Source: Chloroflexota bacterium
GTDB lineage: Bacteria; Chloroflexota; Anaerolineae; Aggregatilineales; UBA2796
DNA length: 5,156 nt
Direction: 5' to 3'
Assembly (NCBI GenBank): GCA_003695215.1
Contig: RFIM01000268.1
Coordinates: forward strand, 1-5,156
This document shows, piece by piece, positions 1 to 5,156 of the stretch. Positions within the stretch are counted from its first letter, which is position 1. The number at the start of each line of letters is the position of its first letter. Under the pieces are notes generated by a model. The model was given only the letters and a program-made list of their open reading frames with translations. It had not been told where the DNA came from and did no database searches. The position numbers and the translations under genes are program-made.

Positions 1-140
1 GAAACGTTCATGCGTTCAGCCAAGGCCGACGTCGTAATGTATGGATTATCGCCCTGATAGTGTGCGATCCGATACGCCTCTGCCAAGTATTCCTGCTGGA
101 TGATGCTGGCTCGCACGCTCCCGACATTCCCTTTGCTCAT
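1..140 (-). CDS. DtxR/MntR-family metal-dependent transcriptional repressor, N-terminal part (3' end outside window)
   Basis: The minus strand opens with ATG at 140-138 and stays open to the left edge, giving 46 complete codons. The protein starts MSKGNVGSVRAS. Residues 17-30 (EYLAEAYRIAHYQG) match the first helix of DtxR/MntR/IdeR repressors, which typically reads (E/D)YLexIYxL. Residues 36-46 (TTSALAERMNV) match the helix-turn-helix entry, commonly (V/R)(R/T)xSxIAexLxVs. The recognition helix, the metal sites and the dimerisation domain lie beyond the window. Family members bind Fe(II) or Mn(II) and then repress metal-uptake and related genes. The start is supported by an AGGTG ribosome site 5 nt upstream. 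The gene is divergent from the 324-1657 unit, so it probably regulates itself and perhaps that unit. Iron versus manganese specificity cannot be decided from this fragment. Another winged-helix family is possible but fits less well. Confidence 0.8.
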   Translation of the reverse strand, partial: MSKGNVGSVRASIIQQEYLAEAYRIAHYQGDNPYITTSALAERMNV

Positions 141-145
141 CAAGA

Positions 146-150
146 CACCT
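146..150 (-). promoter_or_regulatory. Ribosome binding site of the DtxR-type gene
   Basis: AGGTG on the minus strand lies 5 nt before the ATG at 140-138. It supports that start, although the gene leaves the window before its full length can be seen. Confidence 0.6.
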
Positions 151-156
151 GCTCAT

Positions 157-185
157 AGTTTAAGCCGCGTTAAATCCAAGGTTAA
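157..185 (-). promoter_or_regulatory. Candidate sigma-70 promoter for the DtxR-type gene
   Basis: On the minus strand, TTAACC (185-180) could be the -35 and TAAACT (162-157) the -10, each matching 4 of 6 consensus bases, with a 17 nt spacer. The start point would fall near 153-150, leaving a leader of only about 10-13 nt, just enough for the AGGTG site. The inverted repeat at 166-189 covers part of the -35 and most of the spacer, so a bound repressor would block this promoter. Both hexamers are weak, so this is a suggestion only. Confidence 0.35.
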
Positions 186-189
186 CGCG
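166..189. promoter_or_regulatory. Perfect inverted repeat, candidate repressor operator
   Basis: CGCGTTAA (166-173) and TTAACGCG (182-189) are exact reverse complements separated by 8 bp. Allowing a 2-nt bulge, the match extends outward through GC-rich flanks (164-193). The repeat lies between the start of the metalloregulator and the -35 of the rightward promoter, and it overlaps the proposed leftward promoter. A two-fold symmetric site here is what a dimeric DtxR-type repressor would use for self-regulation. It does not match the classic DtxR/IdeR box I know (TTAGGTTAG-like half sites), so the assignment rests on position and symmetry. Confidence 0.5.
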
Positions 190-194
190 CGGCG

Positions 195-224
195 TTGCAG
201 CCACAGCGCTCGAGTCTTTATAAT
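195..224 (+). promoter_or_regulatory. Candidate sigma-70 promoter for the small membrane protein / glycerate kinase unit
   Basis: A perfect TATAAT -10 hexamer lies at 219-224, and TTGCAG at 195-200 (3 of 6 matches to TTGACA) could be the -35 at an 18 nt spacing. Transcription would begin near 230-232, giving a leader of about 93 nt before the ATG at 324. The -35 begins 6 bp right of the inverted repeat at 166-189, so a protein bound there could also affect this promoter. The -10 is the strongest promoter-like element in the region. Confidence 0.55.
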
Positions 225-230
225 GATCGT

Positions 231-261
231 AGCGTTATTGAGAAATAATTGCAATAGCGTT
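231..261 (+). promoter_or_regulatory. Imperfect inverted repeat at the predicted 5' end of the rightward mRNA
   Basis: Arms AGCGTTATTG (231-240) and CAATAGCGTT (252-261) pair over 10 positions in RNA, with eight Watson-Crick pairs, two G-U pairs and an 11 nt AT-rich loop. The repeat starts where transcription from the TATAAT at 219-224 should begin, so it could be a 5'-terminal stem-loop that protects the mRNA. As DNA it could instead be a second operator just downstream of the promoter. The sequence does not decide between these. Confidence 0.35.
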
Positions 262-313
262 CTGAAAAATTCGCTCTGGACGTTCGTTAGGCGCCTTGCC
301 TAGCTCAGTTAGC

Positions 314-317
314 GGAG
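314..317 (+). promoter_or_regulatory. Ribosome binding site of the small membrane protein
   Basis: GGAG lies 6 nt before the ATG at 324. It is the main evidence that this short reading frame is a translated gene and that 324 is its start. Confidence 0.6.
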
Positions 318-323
318 TGTACC

Positions 324-518
324 ATGCACAATCTCGATCTCACAGCGATCAGTTTCATTTTGGCGATGCTGCTAGGCGCCTTGAGCCTGTTCATCATTCG
401 CCGCACGGCTGATGAGTACGAGCGCGCTATTCTCAACGAGCCTATCACGCGCCTGGTGCTGCCCACTTTCGGTAGCCTGACGGCGCTCGCCTTCCTCGCT
501 GTTCTGTTGCTCGCCTGA
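324..518 (+). CDS. Small two-helix membrane protein of unknown function (64 aa)
   Basis: I do not recognise the family. The protein has two hydrophobic segments, at about residues 6-25 and 44-64, joined by a polar loop (26-43) carrying R26, R27, D30, E31, E33, R34, E39 and R43. The arginines favour a cytoplasmic loop with both ends outside, i.e. a helical hairpin in the inner membrane. There is no cysteine, metal motif or signal-peptidase site. That it is a real gene is supported by the GGAG site 6 nt upstream, the promoter and leader upstream, and the TGA that overlaps the ATG of the glycerate kinase by one base (TGATG at 516-520). That overlap implies coupled translation. It could be an accessory membrane protein or small transporter subunit, but no catalytic role is visible. 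Confidence 0.68.
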   Translation: MHNLDLTAISFILAMLLGALSLFIIRRTADEYERAILNEPITRLVLPTFGSLTALAFLAVLLLA

Positions 519-1657
519 TGCGAATTGCGCTTGCGCCTAACGCCTTTCGTGGCAGCCTGACGGCCTTACAGGCTGTTGAATGCCTGAGCGCAGGGCTGCG
601 CGCTTCGGCGCTGCGCCCACAACTGCAGCTGATCGCCATGCCGCTGGCTGATGGCGGCGATGGCACGCTTGAAGTGCTGCTGCACGGCCTTGGCGGCACG
701 CGCCACAGCTTGACGGTCAGCAACGCGCGCGGCGCGCCGATCACAGCTGAATTCGGCATCCTCGGCGATGGCAAGACGGCGGTCATTGAGCTGGCGCGCG
801 CCTCAGGCATCGAGCTCCTGCCGCGCGCTGAGCGCAATCCGCTCCTGACTACGACTTATGGCACGGGCGAGCTGATCCGTGAGGCGTATCGGCGCGGTTG
901 CCGTCACTTTTTGATCGGCATTGGCGGCAGCGCGACCAACGATGGCGGCGCAGGCTGCCTGCAGGCGCTCGGCGCGCGCTTCCTGGATGCTGACGGCCAC
1001 GATCTGCCACAAGGCGGCGGCGCGCTCCAGCATTTGGCACGCATAGATATCTCAGCGCTGCGCGCCAACTTGGCCGAGGCCCAATTCACTATCCTCTGTG
1101 ATGTGACCAATCCGTTGATCGGCGCGCGAGGCGCCTCGCGCGTTTTCGGGCCGCAGAAGGGCGCCGATCCTGAGATGGTCGAGCAGCTCGAGGCTGCGCT
1201 GACGCATTACGCCGAGGTTCTAGAGCGCGATCTAGGCGTGAGCGTGGCGCACCTGGAAGGCGGCGGCGCCGCCGGCGGCTTTGGCGCAGGTATGGCAGCA
1301 GCGCTGGGCGCTGAGCTGGCTCCAGGCGCGCCAACGCTGATGAAATTGCTCGACTACGAGGCGAAATTAGAAGGCGTGCAACTGCTGATCACGGGCGAAG
1401 GCAAAATTGACGCACAAACTGAAGGTGGCAAAGCTGTGCAGCGCATTGCTGCGGCTGCTGCAGCGCGCCAAATTCCTGTGATCGCTTTTGCAGGCACTGT
1501 TGAGGCCACACCAAGCACGCTTGTGCAGATGGGCATCACAGCGGCGTGGAGCATTCTGCCTGCTGTCACTACGCTCAGCGAGGCACTGGCAAACGCGCCG
1601 CTGTGGCTGACTCGCGCTGCGCAGATGCTCGGCAACACGCTCTCCATCAGGTGCTGA
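518..1657 (+). CDS. Glycerate 2-kinase (GarK/GlxK family)
   Basis: This cytoplasmic enzyme should phosphorylate D-glycerate with ATP to 2-phosphoglycerate, feeding glyoxylate, tartronate or serine-derived carbon into lower glycolysis. At 379 residues it has the full family length (Gly_kinase, PF02595). Family motifs appear in order: N-terminal APNAFRGSLTA (6-16), PLADGGDGT (42-50), IGIGGSATNDGGAG (133-146), CDVTNPL (194-200), VFGPQKGA (209-216), GGGAAGGFGAG (248-258) and ITGEGKIDAQTEGGK (291-305). The usual PDSFKGSL near the N-terminus reads PNAFRGSL here, a conservative variation (K to R at residue 11). No SD precedes the ATG. It overlaps the stop of the 64-residue gene as TGATG, so translation probably depends on reinitiation. 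I see no frameshift or truncation. The glycerate kinase assignment is secure; 2- rather than 3-phosphorylation is taken from the family. Confidence 0.95.
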   Translation: MRIALAPNAFRGSLTALQAVECLSAGLRASALRPQLQLIAMPLADGGDGTLEVLLHGLGGTRHSLTVSNARGAPITAEFGILGDGKTAVIELARASGIELLPRAERNPLLTTTYGTGELIREAYRRGCRHFLIGIGGSATNDGGAGCLQALGARFLDADGHDLPQGGGALQHLARIDISALRANLAEAQFTILCDVTNPLIGARGASRVFGPQKGADPEMVEQLEAALTHYAEVLERDLGVSVAHLEGGGAAGGFGAGMAAALGAELAPGAPTLMKLLDYEAKLEGVQLLITGEGKIDAQTEGGKAVQRIAAAAAARQIPVIAFAGTVEATPSTLVQMGITAAWSILPAVTTLSEALANAPLWLTRAAQMLGNTLSIRC

Positions 1658-1703
1658 GCAACGGCACGCGCACTTGTGCGTCGTCTTTGGCGATTTTGGA
1701 AGG
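1658..1703. terminator. Convergent gene gap with a weak hairpin, possible terminator
   Basis: The glycerate kinase and the ABC operon end facing each other 46 bp apart. CGCA (1669-1672) and TGCG (1677-1680) form a short stem around CTTG, extendable only with a G-U pair and a bulge. On the plus strand broken T runs follow (TCTTT at 1684-1688, TTTT at 1694-1697). This is far weaker than a typical intrinsic terminator, and no T run follows on the minus strand. Factor-dependent termination, or overlapping 3' ends, is just as likely. Confidence 0.2.
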
Positions 1704-2948
1704 CTAGACGCGCTCGCGCACCAGGCGCAGCACGTCTAGCAGCTTCGGCTGTTGCCCGCTCAGCAAAAGGCTCACGCGGAATAAGCGCGCCGCTAGCCAT
1801 ACCAGGGCGATGATAGCGCTGCCCAGCAAGGCCATGCTCAGCAGCAGCTCGCCTAATGGGACTTCTGTAATGGAAGCGCGCAAGGTCATCGCCAAAGGCG
1901 AGGTGATCGGGATCAGGCTCAAGACGACAGGCAAGGGCGCGTTCGGCGTGTTGATGAAAGTGACGGCCAGATAGAACGGGATCATCGCGGGCAAGATGAT
2001 CACAGCCGAGAGCTGCGTGCTTTCGCGGAAGTTCCTCGCCAACGCGCCGATGATCGCATTGCAAGCGCCGAAGAAGAGATAGCCCAGCACGAAGTAAATT
2101 GCTAGCACAGCGATACGGCTGAATTCTAGCCTCAAGCCGCTTAGATCGGGCAGGCTACCCGCCAGCTGAGTCAGGATGAAGATGGCAGTGCCGATCCATG
2201 CGATCATCTGCAGCAAGCCGAGCGCGTTCATCGCCAAAAATTTGCCGAAAAGCAGATCGCGTGGGCGCGACGAAGTCAGCAGAACTTCCACAATGCGATT
2301 TTCCTTCTCCTCTGCCAGGCTCTGCGTCAGGTAGCCACTGGTGATGAAGACTGTGAAGATCAGCAAAATGGCGAAAACGTACGCCAAGATGAAATTCGTG
2401 TCCTCCGTGACTTGTGCCGCGCCCTCGCTGATAGCTTTCAGCACAAAGCTCAGCTCCTGGGCTTGCAACAACGCCAAGAGACGCGGCGATAGCTCGGTCT
2501 GGCGCAAGAGGGCGTTCAGCAAAGCCCATTGGATTGGCAAGTGGTTGATGCTGCCGAGATTGAAGCGCTCAAAGAATACGTCGATCTTGCCCGTCTGCAG
2601 GTAATCTGCGGCGATCACGTAATAGGCGCTGATCTCGCCCTTGTGCAGCGCTTCCAGCGCCGCTTCTGAAGAAGCGAAGCGGATCAAGGTTGGCACGGTG
2701 CCTAACAAGCCTGAGTGATCCACAAAGCCCATCGGCGCAAATAGGCTATTCTCGCTGATGCTGCTGATCGGCGCCTCGGCATCGCTGCTGGGCGCTGTGT
2801 CGGCTTCAGCAGGGATGCTGCTGATCGCTCTTAGCAAGAAGAAGATCGCTAGCGCGATTATGGGCACGCCAAAGGTGATCCAGGCGTAGCCGCGCCGTAT
2901 GATCTGGCGTGAGAACTCAAAGCGCAAAATCAACCACAGGTTGCGCAT
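1704..2948 (-). CDS. ABC-2 type transporter permease 2 (NatB/YhaP-like)
   Basis: This is a 414-residue inner-membrane subunit of an ABC exporter. One helix lies near the N-terminus (about 21-42). A large extracytoplasmic domain follows, beginning with an Ala/Ser/Asp/Glu-rich linker (44-67). Five further helices lie at about 186-207, 236-260, 278-303, 312-332 and 365-392. The hallmark cytoplasmic motif EEKENRIVEVLLTS (213-226), typical of NatB-like permeases (ABC2_membrane_3, PF12698), follows helix 2, and LSLIPITSPLAMTLR (343-357) precedes the last helix. It shares GEIxxYYV (104-111) and both of these motifs with permease 1. The ATG at 2948 has AGGAGG at 2964-2959 and lies 2 nt after the stop of permease 1, so it is the last visible gene of the operon. 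The transported substrate is not readable. Confidence 0.9.
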   Translation of the reverse strand: MRNLWLILRFEFSRQIIRRGYAWITFGVPIIALAIFFLLRAISSIPAEADTAPSSDAEAPISSISENSLFAPMGFVDHSGLLGTVPTLIRFASSEAALEALHKGEISAYYVIAADYLQTGKIDVFFERFNLGSINHLPIQWALLNALLRQTELSPRLLALLQAQELSFVLKAISEGAAQVTEDTNFILAYVFAILLIFTVFITSGYLTQSLAEEKENRIVEVLLTSSRPRDLLFGKFLAMNALGLLQMIAWIGTAIFILTQLAGSLPDLSGLRLEFSRIAVLAIYFVLGYLFFGACNAIIGALARNFRESTQLSAVIILPAMIPFYLAVTFINTPNAPLPVVLSLIPITSPLAMTLRASITEVPLGELLLSMALLGSAIIALVWLAARLFRVSLLLSGQQPKLLDVLRLVRERV

Positions 2949-2950
2949 GG

Positions 2951-4231
2951 TTAAATAGCCTCCTCACGTTGAGGCGCCGCAACAATCTGTTGGCGACCTT
3001 CGCGCAGCGCCCGCCAAATTTCGCCCAGAGAGAGCGGCTTGCCGTAATTCAACATGCCCAAGCGGAAGATCTTGGCACCTAGCCACATCACGCCAACGAT
3101 CGTCACGATTTCCAGCCCGATCCCCAGCCCGACTTGCTCAAGCGGCACGTCGGCGACTGCCATACGCAAGGGCATGCCGCCGGGCGAAGTGAATGGCAGC
3201 AAGCTCAGGATCAGCACGAAGCTGCTGTTTGGATCGAACAGGAAAAAGACCAAGAACATCATTGGCAGTGCGCCGATCAGAACGATGATCGATACAACTT
3301 GCCGTGCCTCTTTATCCGTATTGACTGAGGCGCCGATCGCCGCCACGAGCGCGCCGTAGAGCGTATAGCCAAGTAAGGCATAGCAGATCACGATCAGCAA
3401 AAAGCCGATGTCCAGTTGGTAGGTCGCCAGGGTGCCGAGGACGTCCGTGCCTTGCGTGGCCGCAAAGGCAATGCCCATCACAAGCCAGACTAGCATCTGC
3501 AGCAGGCCGAGTGCGCCCAGCCCGATCAACTTGCCCCAGAGGATTTCGATTGGACGTACGCTGGTGATGAGGAGCTCCATCAGCCGATTCTCTTTTTCAT
3601 CGGCCAGGCCGAGCGCCAAGTATTGCGCAATGTTCAAGGTCATGATGAAGACGAGCGAGCTGACCAAGATTGGTGCAAAGAGCGCAGCCAAGAGCGCCTC
3701 TGGTGGCATTGGCTGTGGATTGCCGATGCGATACAAGGTCAACTCGCCTAGCGGATCCTCAAGGCGCTTGGCCAGCTCAGGCTCGCCGACCTGCGCGGCC
3801 ACTGAAGGCTTCAAGACTTCTCTCAGCAGATGATTGGTCAGCGCCTCGCCAAAGATTTTATCGCGCCGATAGTATGTCTCAGGCTTGAGCGTCCGCAGGA
3901 AGCTGGCGCGCAACACGTAGTAACCATCGATCTCGCCCGCCTCAAAGGCGCGCTGTGCTTCAACCTCGCTGGCGTACAGGCGGAAGGGCTCAGCGATCTC
4001 ATCGAGATAAGGCCTGCCATCTGGGCGCACTACAACGCCGCTCTCATCCACTAAGCCGACTGCTTGATAGGCGCTGATATCCGTGGCCGCTGATCGCCCT
4101 AGTGCGCCAGCCAGCAGAAACAGGCCGATGAATACGAATGGGAGCAGGAACATCGAAGCCAGGAAGGTGCGCTGCCGCAGGTTGAACCAAAACTCGCGGC
4201 GCGCGATCAGCCAGACCCTACGCAAGTTCAT
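2951..4231 (-). CDS. ABC-2 type transporter permease 1 (NatB/YhaP-like)
   Basis: This 426-residue inner-membrane permease should pair with permease 2 and the ATPase. Helix 1 lies at about 23-44, an extracytoplasmic domain at about 46-178, and five further helices at about 180-204, 236-258, 275-300, 312-332 and 365-386. The family motif DEKENRLMELLITS (211-224) lies after helix 2 and LSLLPFTSPGGMPLRM (342-357) before the last helix. A charged tail (391-426) is probably cytoplasmic. The same frame is open upstream to an ATG at 4291, but I place the start at 4231. GGAGGT (4242-4237) lies 5 nt before that ATG, and the protein then begins MNLRRVWLIARREF, the usual start of this family, whereas the 20 extra residues are unlike it. 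The start lies inside the ATPase gene (14 nt overlap), indicating coupled translation and matched subunit amounts. Confidence 0.9.
   Translation of the reverse strand: MNLRRVWLIARREFWFNLRQRTFLASMFLLPFVFIGLFLLAGALGRSAATDISAYQAVGLVDESGVVVRPDGRPYLDEIAEPFRLYASEVEAQRAFEAGEIDGYYVLRASFLRTLKPETYYRRDKIFGEALTNHLLREVLKPSVAAQVGEPELAKRLEDPLGELTLYRIGNPQPMPPEALLAALFAPILVSSLVFIMTLNIAQYLALGLADEKENRLMELLITSVRPIEILWGKLIGLGALGLLQMLVWLVMGIAFAATQGTDVLGTLATYQLDIGFLLIVICYALLGYTLYGALVAAIGASVNTDKEARQVVSIIVLIGALPMMFLVFFLFDPNSSFVLILSLLPFTSPGGMPLRMAVADVPLEQVGLGIGLEIVTIVGVMWLGAKIFRLGMLNYGKPLSLGEIWRALREGRQQIVAAPQREEAI
2959..2964 (-). promoter_or_regulatory. Ribosome binding site of permease 2
   Basis: AGGAGG on the minus strand lies inside the last codons of permease 1, 10 nt before the ATG at 2948. 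The match is perfect but the spacing slightly long. It fixes the start of permease 2. Confidence 0.7.
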
Positions 4232-5156
4232 GGCGCACCTCCACCGCGTTGAGCGCACTAGCGGCAATTTTCGCCTCGCCGCCTGCCACACGGATGAAGA
4301 TATCGTTCAGGCGCGGCACAGCCAATGCAAAGCTGCGCACGCTGTAATTCGGATTGTTCGCCAACTCCGCCAGGATTTGAGCAGGTGTGGTTTGATCGTC
4401 CAGGTGCAGCATGATGTTGCGCCCGTTTTCATCGGGCTGGGCGCGCACTACGCCGCGTAGTGCCGACCAATCGCCCTGCCCGCTGACGATCACAGCCTTT
4501 TCGGCGTAACGCTGGCGGACTTCATCGACCTCGCCGTACAGCACGCGCCGCCCTTGATGGATCATCAGCAGGCGATTGGCCATCTCTTCAACCTGATGCA
4601 TCTCATGGATGCTCATCACTACAGTGGCGCCTTCCGAGCGCAGGCGGAAGATCATGTTCTTGATGATCTCAGTATTGACAGGATCGAGGCCTGCAAAAGG
4701 CTCGTCAATGATCAGCAGCTCAGGGCGATGGATGATCGTGGCGGCGAACTGCACCTTCTGAGACATGCCGCGTGAGAGCTCGCGCACTTTGCGTTTCTTG
4801 TAGGCGCCTAGGTCCAGCTCTTCAAGCAGCTGGGCAGCGCGCTGCTCGGCTTCACGGCGTTTCATGCCTTTCAGCATGCCCAGATAGCTCAAAAGCTCGA
4901 CCAGGGGCACATTTTTGTACAAGCCGCGCTCTTCAGGCAGGTAGCCAACGCGATCTTTGGTGGCCTCGCTGAAAGGTGCGCCCAGAACGCGGATGCTGCC
5001 GCGATCAGGCTTGATGATGTCTAAGATCATGCGGATCGTAGTTGTTTTGCCGGCGCCATTAGGGCCCAACAAGCTGAAGATTTCGCCGCGCTTGACTTCG
5101 AAGGAAACGTCGTCTACGGCCACTTTCTCGCCATAGCGCTTGGTGATGTTCTGCGC
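4218..5156 (-). CDS. ABC transporter ATP-binding protein with C-terminal DUF4162-like domain (5' end outside window)
   Basis: The frame is open to the right edge and codes for 312 residues ending at TAG 4220-4218. The in-frame GTG at 5123-5121 is not the true start, because AQNITKRYGEK before it is the normal first strand of the domain; only a few N-terminal residues should be missing. Counting from the edge, Walker A is GPNGAGKTT (31-39), the Q-loop region GYLPEERGLY (71-80), the signature LSRGMSQKVQ (127-136), Walker B LLIIDEP (147-153), the D-loop GLDP (156-159) and the switch histidine H184. After about residue 205 comes a C-terminal domain like DUF4162, ending in the family's PRLNDIFI (281-288). 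The protein should hydrolyse ATP at the cytoplasmic face to drive the two permeases. The Q-loop Glu and the LSRGM signature are typical of NatA/YhaQ-type ATPases and do not imply inactivity. Confidence 0.93.
   Translation of the reverse strand, partial: AQNITKRYGEKVAVDDVSFEVKRGEIFSLLGPNGAGKTTTIRMILDIIKPDRGSIRVLGAPFSEATKDRVGYLPEERGLYKNVPLVELLSYLGMLKGMKRREAEQRAAQLLEELDLGAYKKRKVRELSRGMSQKVQFAATIIHRPELLIIDEPFAGLDPVNTEIIKNMIFRLRSEGATVVMSIHEMHQVEEMANRLLMIHQGRRVLYGEVDEVRQRYAEKAVIVSGQGDWSALRGVVRAQPDENGRNIMLHLDDQTTPAQILAELANNPNYSVRSFALAVPRLNDIFIRVAGGEAKIAASALNAVEVRHELA
4237..4242 (-). promoter_or_regulatory. Ribosome binding site of permease 1, inside the ATPase gene
   Basis: GGAGGT on the minus strand lies 5 nt before the ATG at 4231 and within the ATPase coding sequence. 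It decides between the start at 4231 and the longer frame from 4291, in favour of 4231. Confidence 0.8.

Noticed and set aside
248..255. ATTGCAAT palindrome and AT-rich surroundings as a Fur box.
   Set aside because: The segment lacks the repeated GATAAT-like hexamers expected of a Fur site. Only the broader inverted repeat at 231-261 is reported.
100..303. A plus-strand open frame of 67 codons across the divergent control region.
   Set aside because: It overlaps the metalloregulator start, both promoters and both inverted repeats. It has no ribosome site and the protein resembles nothing I know.
290..323. The leader contains TAGCTCAGTTAGCGGAGT (301-318), which resembles the D-arm of a tRNA.
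   Set aside because: The GCTC/GAGT stem can form, but the D-loop lacks the usual GG, no anticodon stem or T-loop (GTTCGA-like) follows, and the coding sequence starts at 324. It is probably chance, or at most a decayed remnant.
288..383. An 11 bp direct repeat, TAGGCGCCTTG, at 288-298 and 373-383.
   Set aside because: GGCGCC is common throughout this sequence, the second copy lies inside the small membrane gene, and there are no flanking features of an attachment site or mobile element.
445..1334. Several minus-strand open frames opposite glycerate kinase (445-837, 803-1033, 849-1040, 904-1110, 1089-1334).
   Set aside because: All lie opposite conserved kinase motifs, have no ribosome sites I could see, and code for low-complexity Arg/Ala/Pro/Ser-rich products.
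1354..2064. A minus-strand open frame of 236 codons spanning the 3' ends of glycerate kinase and permease 2.
   Set aside because: It is antisense to a conserved kinase and out of frame with a conserved permease. Its Arg/Ala/His-rich protein is typical of a GC-rich shadow frame.
4232..4291. A 20-residue longer N-terminus for permease 1 starting at 4291.
   Set aside because: The strong GGAGGT 5 nt before 4231 and the family-like MNLRRVWLIARREF start favour 4231. The extension lies wholly inside the ATPase gene.
2341..4972. Plus-strand open frames opposite the ABC operon (for example 3432-3833, 3054-3359, 4083-4460).
   Set aside because: They are antisense to well-conserved transporter genes and show no domain, motif or start signal.

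Overview
The window looks like ordinary bacterial chromosome. It is moderately GC-rich, genes are tightly packed, stop/start overlaps are frequent and several genes have clear Shine-Dalgarno (SD) sites. Nothing in it is phage-like: I see no integrase, transposase, CRISPR array, rRNA or complete tRNA. The source cannot be identified from sequence alone. The gene content and composition would fit an environmental, perhaps thermophilic, Chloroflexota-type bacterium, but this is a low-confidence impression.

Layout: (1) Positions 1-140, minus strand, hold the first 46 codons of a DtxR/MntR-type metal-dependent repressor that runs off the left edge. (2) Positions 141-323 form a divergent control region with two promoter candidates, a perfect 8+8 bp inverted repeat (166-189) and a second imperfect inverted repeat (231-261) that could form a hairpin at the very 5' end of the rightward mRNA. 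(3) Positions 324-1657, plus strand, are a two-gene unit: a 64-residue two-helix membrane protein and a full-length glycerate 2-kinase whose start codon overlaps the upstream stop (TGATG). (4) Positions 1658-1703 are a short convergent gap without a convincing terminator. (5) Positions 1704-5156, minus strand, are a three-gene ABC-2 (NatAB/YhaQP-like) operon. In transcription order it holds an ATP-binding protein (5' end outside the right edge), permease 1 and permease 2. The first two genes overlap by 14 nt and the last two are 2 nt apart.

How the genes work together: the ATPase and the two distinct but homologous permeases should form one membrane exporter, probably one ATPase dimer on a permease heterodimer. 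The substrate cannot be read from the sequence; sodium, a drug, a peptide or a lipid are all possible. On the left, the metalloregulator probably controls its own promoter and may control the divergent membrane protein/glycerate kinase unit, because the inverted repeat lies between and partly inside the two promoters. That link is inferred from layout.

I found no clear undescribed system. The parts most worth a second look are the metalloregulator intergenic region, the unknown small membrane protein coupled to glycerate kinase, and a roughly threefold excess of GATC across the window.
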